Positions 23,879-36,306 of a stretch of DNA of 64,000 bases are shown here, in pieces (the first letter of the stretch is position 1; every line of letters begins with the position of its first letter). The position numbers were made by a program, and so were the translations under genes. Source of the DNA: Beverwykella pulmonaria (lineage: Eukaryota; Ascomycota; Dothideomycetes; Pleosporales; Melanommataceae); assembly GCA_001599595.1 (NCBI GenBank), contig BCHH01000019.1, positions 188,411 to 252,410 on the forward strand, read 5' to 3'. Under the pieces are notes generated by a model. The model saw nothing but the letters and a program-made list of their open reading frames with translations, was not told where the DNA came from and made no database searches.

Positions 23879-25039
23879 TCGAGCGTTTCGAACAACGATT
23901 ACACGGGGAATGATTGTACTCATGGCTCGTGGGCAGCATAATGTGTTAACGAACGTTTAATGCTGTGGGTGGTATGACTCAATGGAGAACGTAGGAATCC
24001 TGGCGGGGGATTGATCCTCGCCCATTGTCGAGTTGATATGCTGCGGGTGATGAACACGGCCCGTCCCTCGTCTGTTCAACTACCATGTCGACGTTTCTCA
24101 GAAAATATCCTGCTGGTTCAGGTGCTTGTCTCCCTTATTGACCTTCTGAAATTCTCTACCTCCTCTCCGCTCCTTTGCTGCTCGTTTAATGTCCCATATT
24201 GCTGCTTGGCAGCCTGGACGAAGTGAAAAGTTGTAACTCCTTTTCTTTGATGTCTTCCTTTATTTCCGCGATAGTATCCCTTCAAGTGCTTCCACTCCTT
24301 TGCATAGCCTACATTATATCAACCGATATACAGCCAGTTTTAGTCATATGGTCCTTCTTTTGTATGCCAAGTCTTTCTCCGTTATCTGTGACCTCGGGTA
24401 TGAGAACGGTTTTGCATCTTCGGGTCAAAAATAGATCTAACTAGGTATAATAGTAGTCCCATCGCACATTACCCTCCTACTGATTACATCTATCTTCGGC
24501 CGGCTTGCTTACTGAGCGCGGTACTCAGCCTCGACAACTTGCATCCACGATCTACGATCCTTGGGGCCCGTTTCATTTTTATCCTCGAGGTGGTGGCTTG
24601 GGGTGGGGGAAGAAGGGCTGCATCTTCTTTATAGAAATGTAGATGTAGACCCCAAAGATTGACTACTGTTGGGGTGGAGGCATGATGAGTTGGCAATTGC
24701 CTGTTCTGCACCCAGGTGAGGGGTGTGCAGCTGCTGGCTGCCTTTGACCCGAGATTATGCAGCACGGCCAGATTAGCAGGTACGTTACGTTTCATTCGTT
24801 TCTCAATAAATACGATAGGATATGAAGAACTTTATGGCTTGGATTAAGAGAAACAACGGATAGAGTTGCAATTGACGTTGACGTTGCTAGCCCGTTCGGC
24901 AGAAGCGTCCTTGACGCTCGGCCCTAGGCCCTGAACCCGGCCACTGCCGAAGCCACAATTCAGCTACCGCCTTCGACATCTAACAATTCCGCCACCCATC
25001 ATCAATTTCATCCATTGGCATTGTATGTGAGGGTACACG
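23879..25039. other. Intergenic
   Basis: No gene supported. The sequence contains T-rich stretches and short frames only. Confidence 0.45.
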
Positions 25040-25411
25040 ATGGCAAGGTCCGGACTCCAGAGAGATGTCCTCTCTCTCTACCGCCAATGTATGCGGGCAA
25101 TTCGCGAGAAGCCAGCTGTAAGACATTCCTACTCTACGCCACGCACCCACAGCATCACTTACACCATCCCAGGAAACCCGCGAGAACTTCCGCTCGTTCG
25201 TAAGGTATACTACCAACCCCTCCCCCATATCGTTGGAACCCCCATGGACTCACTGTCAAACCCCCAAAGCTAATAATAAATCAGAACTCAGTTCCGCGAC
25301 GACACATCCGTCTCCAAAAAGGACTTCGGGACCATCGAGTACTTGCTCCGCAAGGGGCGGCGACAGCTCGAAATTTACCAGGACTCGGGGATTAGGAACA
25401 TTTCCAAGTAA
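25040..25411 (+). CDS. SDH6: Succinate dehydrogenase assembly factor 1, LYR family
   Basis: Small mitochondrial matrix LYR protein that helps insert iron-sulfur clusters into the SDH2 subunit of complex II. Exons 25040-25117, 25173-25204 and 25285-25411 give 78 residues, equal to yeast Sdh6. The LYR signature is LSLYRQCMR near residue 11, and the C-terminal half has the family motif DFGTIEYLLRKGRRQLE. Introns use GTAAGA and GTATAC donors. I end the protein at the TAA that follows RNISK; the same bases could be read as a GTAAGC donor, so one more exon cannot be excluded. It lies about 650 bases upstream of a small heat-shock protein gene in the same direction. Confidence 0.88.
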
Positions 25412-25884
25412 GCTCAAGGTTGTGTGATTTCGGAGCCGATGTGTCCCATGTTTCATGCATGCAGTTCGGCAAGAGTGAGGAGAAAGGTGTGGCGGCCGAA
25501 GGGGCGGTGTTTGACTTTGGGGCAGGGGCGTAAAGAGAATGTGGTTACGCATGCAAGGGCCCCGGGGGTTGGGGTGCTTGCAGTCGGCGGGTGGGGCCGT
25601 TTTCCGGGGTAGTTTGCGCGCAGAGTGCGATGAATGAGGTGGTGTGATACTGTACTGTAGGAGTATGGAAATCTAGGGAATCCCAGGGGCGACTGGAGAT
25701 CACGTGACGAGACTTCGGACGAAGATTCGAGAGCTGTCCGAGAGGTCGCGCAATCGGGACAAAGAGCTCTGTATCTGCACTGCAAGAAATCGTCGATGAG
25801 GCCCTCAGAATCCACTCGAACCATCTCGTTCCAGCTCCATTTCCGAATGAGGAAGTCTACGTCATCTTCACGCAACATGGTATA
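25412..25884. other. Intergenic between SDH6 and the heat-shock gene
   Basis: No gene seen. It holds the SDH6 3' region and the distal promoter of the small heat-shock gene. A 159-codon minus-strand frame here is not supported by any motif. Confidence 0.45.
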
Positions 25885-25953
25885 TTCTAGAACCAGCCCG
25901 AAGTAACTCCGAATGTCCTCATCTTGCACCACATCACACCACCAGAATCTTCT
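25885..25953 (+). promoter_or_regulatory. Heat-shock-element-like sites
   Basis: Two inverted GAA/TTC pairs typical of HSF sites: TTCTAGAA at 25885-25892 and AGAATCTTCT at 25944-25953. They lie about 40-110 bases upstream of a TATATAA box and about 110-180 bases upstream of the Hsp20 start. Confidence 0.6.
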
Positions 25954-25991
25954 CGTATCATGATGGAGCTTCTACGTCATCTCCCATCGTC

Positions 25992-25998
25992 TATATAA
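25992..25998 (+). promoter_or_regulatory. TATA box of the small heat-shock gene
   Basis: TATATAA, about 65 bases upstream of the start codon at 26063, consistent with a strongly inducible promoter. Confidence 0.6.
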
Positions 25999-26062
25999 AC
26001 ACCTTTCCCATCATCCTCACCTCTCCATCAGAACAACAACTTCGTAGCCCTTCGACAACTTC

Positions 26063-26767
26063 ATGCAAAGCCTCCGCAACAACATTCGCCGAGTTCCACA
26101 ACAACTCAATCGCATCCACAAACCCATCACAACTGCAACGACTACAACAGTCCGACCTTTCCATTTCACTCCAGCAACCATGTCTCTCTTCCCACGCTTC
26201 ACTCAAGAATTCACCCCCCTCTTCCGCCTGCTCGACGACTACGAGCGCCACGCCTTCCGCAACACGCAGTCGTCCCTCCGCTCCTTCTCCCCCAAGTTCG
26301 ATGTCAAGGAGCTCAAGGACAGCTATGAGCTGCACGGCGAGTTCCCGGGAATAGAACAGAAGGACATCAACATCGAATGGACTGACGCTTCCACGCTTAC
26401 CATCTCGGGCCATCACGAGAGCGTCCGCGAAGAGGGCACGCGACCGTCGGGCTTCATCGAGGAGGGCGAGGCCACCAAGAAGATCGAGCACAAGAAGGAC
26501 ACCGCACACCAGCCGACCGTCGAGGACGAGGGCGAATCTTCAACCCAGGTTCAGCAGAAGCCCGAGCAGCAAGTCTCTAAGGAAGCCACGGACAACGAGC
26601 CCAAGTACTGGGTTTCCGAGCGCTCCGTTGGCTCCTTCCACCGCAGCTTCAGCTTCCCAGACCGCGTCGACCAGGAACATGTCAAGGCTTCCCTCAAGAA
26701 CGGCATCCTCAGCGTGGTTGTTCCCAAGGCTAAGAAGGCCGAGCCGAGGAAGGTTACCATCGAGTAA
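26063..26767 (+). CDS. Small heat-shock protein (Hsp20/alpha-crystallin, Hsp30 type)
   Basis: ATP-independent holdase chaperone that forms oligomers and binds unfolding proteins. The intronless frame is 234 residues. The alpha-crystallin domain begins about residue 80 (FDVKELKDSYELHGEFPGIE, then INIEWTDASTLTISGHH). It is split by an acidic Glu/Lys/Gln-rich insert of about 60 residues, as in fungal Hsp30, and resumes with GSFHRSFSFPDRVDQEHVKA to the conserved LKNGILSVVVPK. The first 39 residues are basic and Ser/Thr-rich and could be a mitochondrial presequence; the more usual Hsp30 start is the internal Met of MSLFPRF at 26180. Upstream HSE-like sites and a TATA box indicate heat induction. 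Confidence 0.93.
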   Translation: MQSLRNNIRRVPQQLNRIHKPITTATTTTVRPFHFTPATMSLFPRFTQEFTPLFRLLDDYERHAFRNTQSSLRSFSPKFDVKELKDSYELHGEFPGIEQKDINIEWTDASTLTISGHHESVREEGTRPSGFIEEGEATKKIEHKKDTAHQPTVEDEGESSTQVQQKPEQQVSKEATDNEPKYWVSERSVGSFHRSFSFPDRVDQEHVKASLKNGILSVVVPKAKKAEPRKVTIE

Positions 26768-27529
26768 GCGACTCGCTCAACCTGGATGACGGAGCGGTGA
26801 TCGGCATCCATTGGACAATACTCTCCTTTCACCCACGACACACGACTTTACGATTATGAATGCATAGCCAGATTGCGCAAATGCATATGGAGTTTTTTTC
26901 TTCCCTTTACCTGAAATCGGAGCAAACATGCATGAGCGGAGGAAGTTCATCTGATCATCCACTCCTTTTTCACTCTTGCCCCTTTTTCATTTCTTTTTTC
27001 ATGGCACACTCTTAATGGTCATCGGTGGCTTGAAACATGGATGATGAAAGGTGTAATGAGCATACATACTTGCATGTATACAGATCAATTCAATAATTCA
27101 CAATAATTCCCTGAAACCTTGGAAATGTGACAATATTATGACGTGATGTTAACGTATGATAATATATACGTGATACTTGATATTATGATGACAGCGCATT
27201 AACTAATTTCTCGCTTTCTTTCTTTTAACCTCTATCTAACCAACGGCGAATTGTAGCACAAGGGATATAAAGAAGTAAAGCGTGGGCACATATTGTGGTT
27301 CTCGACAGTAGTGCCCTGTTAAACGGCCGCACACGAAGTCATCGTACTTAACCAAGTCCATTTTTGAGGGCGAAACCGAAGGCTTGTAGTATTAAAAATT
27401 GTCTAAATTGTCTAATGTATCTATGTATCAACAGAAGAAACTTAAATCCTAAGTTGAACCATTGACAAAGCAACATCGCTAGCACTTCAATGCACTTATA
27501 ACCCATCCTACGCTAACCCCTACCATATC
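26768..27529. other. Convergent intergenic, AT-rich
   Basis: Lies between the heat-shock gene and the efflux pump gene. AT content is high at 27060-27480. No gene seen. Confidence 0.5.
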
Positions 27530-29526
27530 TCACTCTTTGCCTCCCTCCGCGTCCTCCACCCCCACTTCGCCCATCTTATCCGGCATCTTAACACTCTTCC
27601 ACTCCATAAAAGCACCCCCAACCAAACTCGCACATGCCATAACAAGCGCAACCTCAAACGTCCTCTTTAGCGCCTCATTATACGCGCCTACCACCTCCCC
27701 CAAATACTCCTTAGGAACCAACTTTCGAATCGCCGTTGCGCCCGCCTTAACCACAGCCACCGTATCCACCTCCTCGATCCCGAGCGCCCCAATGTACTCG
27801 AGTAGCCGCTCATTCAGCACGTTATTTCCAGCACTGAGAAGAATAGCCGGGCCGAAGTTTTGGAAGAATCCGACAATAGCGAGACCCGTGGGGATATCTT
27901 TCAAGGAGAGCACTGTTTGCGCGGAGATCTGCGGTATTGAAAGTGCACACCCAATGCCGAAACCGTACAGGATCTGATAACCGATCCACTTCCCAGCCCC
28001 CGTGTTCGGTGTCAGCGTGATAAGAAGGCCCGCGCCGACGCTGGCAAGCACAATGCTGGCGAATACAAAGGGCATGTAGTGACCGAATTTAGAAATTAGG
28101 GCTCCGCCGAGAATGATGGCGAAGACGTTAACGAGGATGAGTGGGATGCTGGCGATACCTGATTTGATGGCCGACATGTTCTTCACCGCTTGGAAGTATA
28201 TGGGAAGGAAGTAGATGATGAGATAGAAGGATGAGAAGAGGCAGAATATGAAGAGGGAGGAGGCCCAAATTGTGCGTTGGAGGCCAATTCGTGGGGGGAC
28301 TGGGTGGGTTAGTAGGGAGGATGGAGGATGAAACGGGGTGGGAACGTACTGGTTGCGTTTTCGCCAAGCTTCCACTGTATTAGAGTGAAGGTGATGAGGG
28401 ATACGCCGAAGACGACAAAGAGAGTGATGATTTGGCCGCTTTTCCAGGCGTATTTGCCGCCGCCCCACTAGTGAAAGTTAGTGGAGTAAGGTTGAAAGTG
28501 TTGAGTAAAGCCAGCCTACCTGTAGGGCGATGAGCAGGCAAACAATTGAGGCCATGAATAGCAGTAGACCGATAGGATCCAGACTCCACAAGATCTTTGA
28601 AACTGGTTGTTTCTTGAACGGGTTCCCAACGGGAGGCAGGTGCAGAAAGAACAAAAGAACAACAGCCGTCACAGCCCTATACGCTTCTAATTAATACAGT
28701 GGAACATGTAGGGAGCGTAGATGATACTGACCCGAGAGGCAGATTAATGTAGAAACAAAGACGCCAAGTGACTTTATCTGTGAATACACCGCCGAGCTGG
28801 ATTTGAATTAACAAAAAGAAGGGACCAGAGAGTCTGATTTGTCTTACCAGTGGTCCAACCACAGATGCAATCCCGAACATTCCACCAAGAAACGAATTGT
28901 AGAACGCACGCTTGTCCAGCGGAGACACATGCGCAATAATGACCATGCCGCCGTTAAATACACCTGCTGCACCAATACCTTGGACAGCTCTCTGCATTTC
29001 TTGTTAGTATCTCAATTCCTTAAAAGGCTTTCTCATATCATACATACCCCAACAATCAATGCTGTGGAATTTGGCGCCGCACCGCAGACCAAAGAGCCAA
29101 CCTCAAATAAACCGAGTGCCGCCATAAAGACCCATTTTGGATTAAACAAGCCGTATAACTTGCCGAAGGGGAGTTGGAAGGCTGAACGGGTTAGTATGAG
29201 TGAATTTACAAGGGGATGGGGTCAGATGTACCGCATGTTGTGAGAAGATACGCCGAACCATACCATCCAACATCTTGCAGAGCGTGGAAGTCATCTGTTA
29301 TTCTGGGGATTGCTGTTGCAATAATCGTATTATCTAATGCAACACAGAATACGGCAGTGCATAAGGCCAAAAGAGTGAGAGATAGTTTGACTCCGGTGAG
29401 ATGGGCGGTTGCTGATCCTATAATCGATAGATCATCCAAGGGAGCTTCAAAAGGAGGATTGAGGGGAGCTTCGAAGGGAGAAAGTTTCGGCTCTTCGGTG
29501 GATGAGCGGATTGCTGGGGAAGACAT
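27530..29526 (-). CDS. MFS efflux pump, 14-TM DHA family (toxin/drug exporter type)
   Basis: Proton antiporter predicted to export small organic molecules across the plasma membrane. Multi-exon minus-strand gene starting MSSPAIRSS at 29526 and ending TGA at 27532-27530. The first exon ends [25 protein letters not shown], the hallmark D1/D2 motif of DHA pumps. Splicing G|CC gives [19 protein letters not shown]. Motif C appears as [15 protein letters not shown]. Later exons contain [12 protein letters not shown] and a C-terminal half with six further hydrophobic segments. All exon joins I checked are open, so it looks intact, at about 560 residues. It lies 447 bases downstream of an AflR-like regulator gene on the same strand, suggesting co-function. 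Similar pumps accompany secondary-metabolite clusters, but no synthase gene is present in this window. Confidence 0.88.
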
Positions 29527-29973
29527 ATTGATGTATTGAATGAATGAGAGACAAGAAGAGGTGGGGCATATAAGTGATGTGCTGGAACGAAGAAAATATA
29601 AAAGATCAGTGTCTGGATATGGACAAACTCGCGACGCGAATTGCTCCGTCCAATTCAAAGTTTGTCATCAGCTAGGAATGGTCGCGATACACGTGACCGT
29701 CGGGCATCAAAAGTCGTCCCTGAGTGGCTTGACCGGGGAAGCCGGCCTTGGCGATAGGATGTCCCGAAGCGATATTTCGTCCGCATCGAAGTACTGCAAG
29801 CTCTCATCTGCAAGGAGAACGCCTTTGATACTCAAATAGACACAGGAAGTCGGTGAGAGAATGAAAGTAACCACACTGAGTCAGACTAGATCTGCCAGGA
29901 GGACCTCAGGAAACATCCTTGCAATCCTCTTCGAAGGTAGTAGTTTTACGTACGCGAGAATCCATAGATACAT
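29527..29973. other. Intergenic between regulator and efflux pump
   Basis: Promoter of the efflux pump and 3' end of the regulator gene. No gene and no clear binding-site palindrome identified. Confidence 0.45.
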
Positions 29974-31525
29974 TCAAAGATCAATATCTACCAGATTATC
30001 ATTCATCTGCCTGATCGTAATCCAAAGCGGCTTCGTTATCCTCTTGCGCTCAGCTTGGAGCCATGCACCAAGAGATGCGTATAGCGTTTCGGCGCCATTG
30101 ACGGAGTCTTCGCTCGAGCCTTGGGATGTGAAGCGGTCAATTAACGTCGTTATCCTCTTGAGCTCGCCAAAGATCAACTGCATTCTAATAATGTACTGAA
30201 GACAGGGCTCCTCAACATTGAACATGCCAAGTGCAAGCGGCGCGTGGCCGGTAGGAAAATCAGATTGTTGATTCATGGTGGGTGTACTTCGGGTGCCTGT
30301 ATCCTTGTCCGGACACGGTGGTGGCGAGGATGCACGGTTAGATGCTAGACCTGAGGCCTTCTGGTAGCTACAACAGGGATTGTGAAGTCAGCGCAGTTCT
30401 TGTAACAACGGGGTGTTAGTACTACTACTATGCAAAATTGTCAAATTTATAATGAATGAGTTGCCGAGATACCATATTGGTGTACCAAACGTGGCCATCT
30501 CGGAGGCGAACTGGCGGAACCAAGCAGATTTGGGTAGATGACAAAACCTCTACTAAGTTCCACTGTATCTGCCAGGAAGACCTTTACTAGAGGAAGATTT
30601 GCTGAGAGACAGCCCTGCTGTTCTATTCGGAGGTGGTAATATGGAGTGATTGTGCAACAGGAAATGGTGCTGTACTTGGACTCTACGTACCAGTTCAGAA
30701 CTCGGGAGATGATGGATGCATAGAGCATAGCTAGGTGTGGGAATCTTGTGCAATTGCAGTCCAAGAGTTGATTAATCCGGTCGATAGCATTCTTGTTGTT
30801 CTGGAGTATGTAATCCAGATGGGCCATCAGAGTCTCGGGGGTTATGCCGGGAATAGAATGCGGCAAGATTAACATGCCGAGGATAGCGTACGCCTCCTTC
30901 GAACAGTCGTGAGGGGTATCGTGTGACCCGGAGCTAATAGTTGTAGTTCCCAATTCGGTTTCTAAATTCTCAAAATTTGACCAATTGATGTCGTCGAGAC
31001 CGGACATAGTGTTGAAAAATGCCGGGTCAAGCGTGGTTGATGTTGTGGCGGGCAACAAAGTACCATCTTCAACACGTGAGACCGGCGGAAAATCCATGAA
31101 AGGGGAAGCGTTCGTTCCGTTTCCATTTGTCCCACTTGGCCATGCTGTGTCCTTCGTACCTAGCTGACTGGGCATATGAAAATCCGCACGAAGCCTCTTC
31201 CGCGGTGGTTCTAGAGATTGAATCAGTCAGTGCAGCTCCTATCTCGAGTGGAATCAAGGTATTGCTATCACAACAAAGTAGACAAGCCCGTTGAAATACC
31301 ATTTTTGCAGTACTTGGGTCAAATCCAACAGCGCGTGGCCCTCGTATGCGGGGATTACATACTGCCAAACTTGCGAGACGGCCCATATACACACTCCAAT
31401 CCCATCGCACTACAGCGCCCACACTTCGCACCACGATCACATTTCACCTTCGCTATGCCACAAGAATCACAAGAAGAACGCAGTTTCGGGGGCTCGATAT
31501 CGGATTGCTGAAGGGTAGTTGACAT
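29974..31525 (-). CDS. AflR-like Zn2Cys6 transcription factor
   Basis: Exons 31525-31363, 31210-30691 and 30367-29974 give 358 residues with matching phases. The N-terminal zinc cluster reads CDSCGIAKVKC, CGRC and MGLEC, followed by VYGPSRKFG joined to KPPRKRLRAD across the first intron, the linker typical of AflR-type regulators. The middle contains the AflR-domain pattern (LLDCNCTRFPHLAMLYASIISRVLN) and the C-terminal exon has RMQLIFGELKRI. The second intron is long (323 bases) and joining it changes the expected Trp-Tyr to Cys-Tyr, so that join is less certain. Such regulators control secondary-metabolite clusters; here the only plausible target nearby is the 14-TM efflux pump. Confidence 0.8.
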
Positions 31526-31904
31526 GATGAAGTTGAATGTTGGAGGTGTGAGCCTCGGAGCTAAGAGTAGCACTGGATTACTAATAGCGCAGTGTCCTAT
31601 GATAGAAACAGTATAATAAAAGAACTCTCTTAGTAGGCAGCAGGGCCACCTCTGCCAGATACAGACGTTTTGTAAACTCAAGTAGATCCTTTCCGCCTTT
31701 CGCTAGAATTAGATGCAGCTTCCTTACACAATTCTAGCTACGTCGTAGAAACAGGGCAGGTTACGAGCGGGATCCATGGAAAGGGCTTTGGAAATAGCGG
31801 TTCAAGAGACACACTGCACTAAAGCACAAGAACAATTATTTGCAATGTAATGATTTTGACAATCTATGTATTCACAAGCAAAATTATCAATACAAGAACA
31901 CCCC
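31526..31904. other. Intergenic
   Basis: Upstream region of the AflR-like regulator and 3' end of PAN1. No gene seen. Confidence 0.5.
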
Positions 31905-34900
31905 CTATCCTAACACTCGTCCTGCAGTGGATGCCGTGCTCCTATCCTTAGTCTCAACCTTCCGCAAACCCTTACCCATCTGGATCTCGCCCAACAACGC
32001 CCCGATCACTGGTGTTCCTCCTGGCCGAGGTGCCATGGCTGGTCCTGGAGGCGGGGGAGGACCTCCGCTGGGTGGCGGTGGAGGACCCGGTGGCGGTGGA
32101 GGAGCACCACTGCTGGGCATCGGGGGAGGCGGCGGGATGCCCATAGGAGGCGACGAGACAGAGGGGCTTTCCGTTCGAGGGCTCTTGTTGTCCATCGAGG
32201 ACAATGGACGTGGAGGTGCCATCGCGCCGAACAGAATAGAAGCAAGTTCTTTCGCACCTCCTCGAGGGCCATCGTCGTCGTCATCTGAGGATGAGTCCGA
32301 GTCGCCATTGGACCAGTCGTCTTCTTCAGGCCTTGGTTTCCGTCCACCAGGAGCTGGAAAGTGTTCATTTTGTGCGGCTTTGTTCTCTTGCGTCAAACGG
32401 TGGAATGGATTAGTGGACACATCACTCGTGTTGCTTGGCGGAGGTGGAGGCGTGGGAATTGAGTTGTTTTCCTGATTAGACAATGCCATTTTCTTGAGGA
32501 AGGGGTTCTTGGTTTCCGTGTCCCCAAGGCCTGGATGCGGACTAGTCAGAGAGGATGCTGGAGCGCTGGTCATAGAAGATGACGGTGTGCTGTTGACATG
32601 TGGCATCGGAGGAGCAGCTGGTGGCATTGGCGGAGCGGCCGGAGGCGCAGACTCTCGAGGCAGCTCTTGACTGTCCGTGGGTGTGGTACCCTGGGGAGTG
32701 ATATTTTGCGGGCCATCATCGTCATCAGATGAATCATCATCATCAAGGCTTTCTAGTTGTAGCTGAAGTTGTCGTTCGCGTTCCCGAGCTGCTTCGATCT
32801 CCGCACGTTGAGCTGCAAGGCGGGCCTCCTTCTCTTTCGCCTCGCGCTGCGCGGCTTGCTTCCGGCGCTTCTCTTCTTGTTTTTGAACCTTGCCTTGTTT
32901 GACTTGTTCCTCCAAGGCACGAAGTCGGGCTTGGGCGGCTTCACGTTCTTTAGCAAGCTCCTCTTCTTGACGGCGTTCCTCGTCCCTAGCGCATTCGTTA
33001 GCACTCGTGTATTAACAATTTGAACAAAAACATACTCCATGCGTTTTGTCTCCGTTTCCTGGGCCTCCTGCTGTTGGCGTAGAGCGGCCTCTGCCCTTTC
33101 AGTTTCAGCTCTCTTAGCTTCTGCATCGGCTTGGCTCCTATCGTGATGAGCGACTTCAGTCTTGTTCTTTCGAGAGATCGGTGGTGGAGGTGGTTTCTTG
33201 CCAGCTGTCTTGGTAATAGCGGGCGGAGCAGTAGACTCTTCATTAAGTCGTCTCTGTCTTTCTTCCTCACGGCGTGCATCTTCCTCTTCAGCCTGTCGAA
33301 GCTTGTCCTCTCGTTCTTTCTTTTCCCGTTCCTGGCGTTGCTGAGCTGATTCGCCAGACTTGGCCGGTGGGGGGCGTAACCCCAGAGCAGCCAATCTCTC
33401 AGCCATGCGCTGTTCAGCCTGCTGCTTTATGAAGGCAGCACGCTCTTCTGGAGTCTTATAAGATGCGTACGACCCACCACCAGCGGAAGAAGCTGAGGGA
33501 CGAGGGGAAGGGTCTGCACTGCGCGCAGGGCTTTCAAGTCGAGATGATGCGGAAGGTCGATCGTAACTATCTGCGCGAGAGGACGTCTGATAACGGTCAC
33601 GAGGTGTGCTATAACATGTTAGAGGTGTGGGCTTGGATAGAAAGTTGATCACATACTCTTCTTTCCGCACGCGAGCAGCCCGGCTGCTTCGTTGAAGGTC
33701 AAAGATGAAATCTTTGATCTCGTCCTCCACACCCAAGCCATCTTCCCATCTCCGTCGCTCGTGCTCGCTCGTCTTGTCATTTCCGCCTTCCTTGAGACTA
33801 GCCTCTAGTCCTTTGGTGTATTCGTTGACACTGTCCTCTACATCCCGAATCATACGTTCGTTGTTCTCCTTCTCACTTCGGACACGCGAACTCTCCTTCT
33901 CTAAGCGTTCTGCGGCCGCACCCGTATCATCGCTGGCTGGGATGGGCTTTCCAGTCAAGGCGGCAGAACGTGCTTGCATCATTGCTTTAGCACGGGCCTT
34001 TAAACGATCGGATTCAGTGATTGAGCCGCCTGGGCCGGTACCCACAATCGAGGCGGCGGCTCCTGGGTGTGCCCTGGCATCTTTCAGTCTGAAGAGTTCG
34101 AGTTGAGCATCAGCAATTTCACGCTCCGTTCGGCGCACATTGGAAGCCAACTCAGGTAGACGATCGGTTAACTTTTGTAGCTGACGCTTGAGGGCGCGAC
34201 GTTCTGCATCGGAGTCGCTTGAACGCAATGACGCTTGAGGGTGTGCATCGATATCTTCCTGGACCTTGCGAATGCGGCGGTAAAGGTCTTCGGCCTCACG
34301 TCTATCTCTTCGATCCAGTGCGTCGTCTTCGTCAGCTGCGTTCTCGTCCCGAGTATCCATTGCGTCCAAGAGAATCTGCTTTTCTCGCACCATTTTCTTA
34401 AGTTGCTCAATGGACAACTCGTCTTGTGATCGATCTGACGTCGCAGGCGATGGCGAGCGACCACCATCGGCGCCAAGGCGACGCCTTGCGCTTGACTTGT
34501 ATCCAATGCTTTCGTCATTATTTCGGAAGACGGTACCATCTTTACGACCACCTGCCTGCGGGCTGCCGGATCGGAAAGAGTGAGACTTCAAATAGCTGAC
34601 GCCAGTCCGCTGAGGTTGGAGGAAGGCGCCCGTGCTCTTTCTCTCCTCTGCATCCCTAGAAAGCAAAGACTTCATTGTTCCAATCGAGTCGTTAATGTTG
34701 CGGGTAGAAGGAGGAATCAACTCGGGAGGAAGGCGGTTTGGTACAGGGTATCCGTTCAACTTCCGGTAGATGAGATGCATAGCGACCGCAAACTCATCCA
34801 GGTTCAGACGGCCTCGGTCAGCAGAATCAGCCAGAGTCCAGATTCGTTCTAGGTCAGGCTTCGGAAGACCACTTTGTCCCATGATCTCAATAGCCTGTTC

Positions 34901-36306
34901 GCCGCCAATATAGCCCTTGCCAAAGCCATCCCATGCCTTGAAAGTATCGTCATAGAGCTTTTTCTCTCCCTTTGTGATGGCCCACGGAATGGTTGCGTTG
35001 CCGCTAAGCCCGGATGTATTGTAATTGCCAGCTTCGCGTCCCGTCTGAGGCATCATCCGCGCCGCAAGAGCCTCGATGTTTGGAAGTCCAGTGGAAGGGG
35101 TATTGACTAGGCCCCATTGACCGGGAACTCCTGTGGGCTGGGCGTTCAAAGGCGCCATTCCAGTCTGGCTTGGAGTCAAGTTTGACCCGTACCCGACAGG
35201 CATTGGCGGCATTGGCGGTCGCGGGCCATTGTAACCACCACCTTGAGCTTGCCCGAATCCAGGAGCCTGCCCGAATCCAGTAGGTTGAGACTGGATGCCC
35301 ATAGGAGGTTGTCCAAACCCAGTCGGCTGAGAGACCATGGATGCAAGGAGTGTGCTATTAGACTGTTGCGGCTGAGGTTGTTGGATGGTAGGAATGTTCT
35401 GGGAGCTTTGGTTCAATGGCTGATCGAAACTTGGCGCGTTAGACGGGGTAGGGCGGCTGGGCTGCTCATCCGGTACCCCAAACGAGATGATGTCTACCAT
35501 GCTGGATACTTCATTCCTCACTTTTTCTGGCAGATTGTTTGGCAAATCCTTGCCAGTCAAACGGATATTACATAGGTACATAGCAAGAGCGAATTCGGGG
35601 AACAGAAGTTGACCGGATTTGGTGGTATCAGCAAGTTGCCTGATATGTGTTAGCACCCTTGAAACCGATACGGCTTGTATACTCACCAGATATGGCCAAG
35701 ATCGTTGCCATTCAACTTGGACCTGAGAAGCAAGTCTCGAGCTTGGTCTCCAGACAAGGCCTGGTTATTCCCCGCAGCAGACTTGAACAGCTGCTCAAAC
35801 TTTGCCTGATCCTGCGCCGTGATGAACGAGAGTCTGATGTTCGGAATCTTGTTCGATTTCGCAGGAGGAAGCGGCGGTAGCGGTTGTGACCCAGAGCCTC
35901 TGAACGAGTCGGCCATCTGCGACGAGGTCATGCCTGTGGGCTGCGGCCTCTGCGGCGGGGCAGAGGGTTGTTGGGGAGGTGGCGCGCCCGTTTGGAAAGG
36001 CTGCTGCTGTTGGGGCAGCTGATGTTGTTGCTGGTGTTGCTGCTGCTGGAAGGACTGGGCCTGCTGGCCGCCTGGATAGCCTGTGAATTGAGGTTGCTGC
36101 GGCGGCGGCGGCGCGAAGTTCTGCGGCTGTCCCGGAAAGCCTGTGAACTGCTGCTGCATTGGGGCAGCACCAAATCCTGTCGGCTGAGGCCCCAGCCCGC
36201 CCTGGAAGCCGCCGGGTTGCTGGAAAGACTGCTGCTGGCCATATGGAGGCTGGCCAGGACGGGCGCTGTTCGCACCCCCTAGGTACGAGTTGGACCCCGA
36301 GAACAT
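31905..36306 (-). CDS. PAN1: Actin cytoskeleton-regulatory complex protein PAN1
   Basis: Endocytic scaffold at cortical actin patches that binds coat proteins and activates Arp2/3 together with END3 and SLA1. Exons 36306-35687, 35639-33657, 33608-33036 and 32985-31905 give 1418 residues in phase. The N-terminus [11 protein letters not shown] leads a Gln/Pro-rich region with PTGF and FTGF repeats. EH domain 1 (about residues 165-265) spans the first intron and EH domain 2 starts near [18 protein letters not shown] long coiled coil follows (about residues 580-800), then a Glu/Arg/Ala-rich charged helix. The Pro-rich C-terminus carries polyproline runs and a WH2-like [13 protein letters not shown]. 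The start was chosen at the conserved MFSG rather than the in-frame Met 28 codons upstream. The 54-base second intron has no stop and is a multiple of three. Confidence 0.95.
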
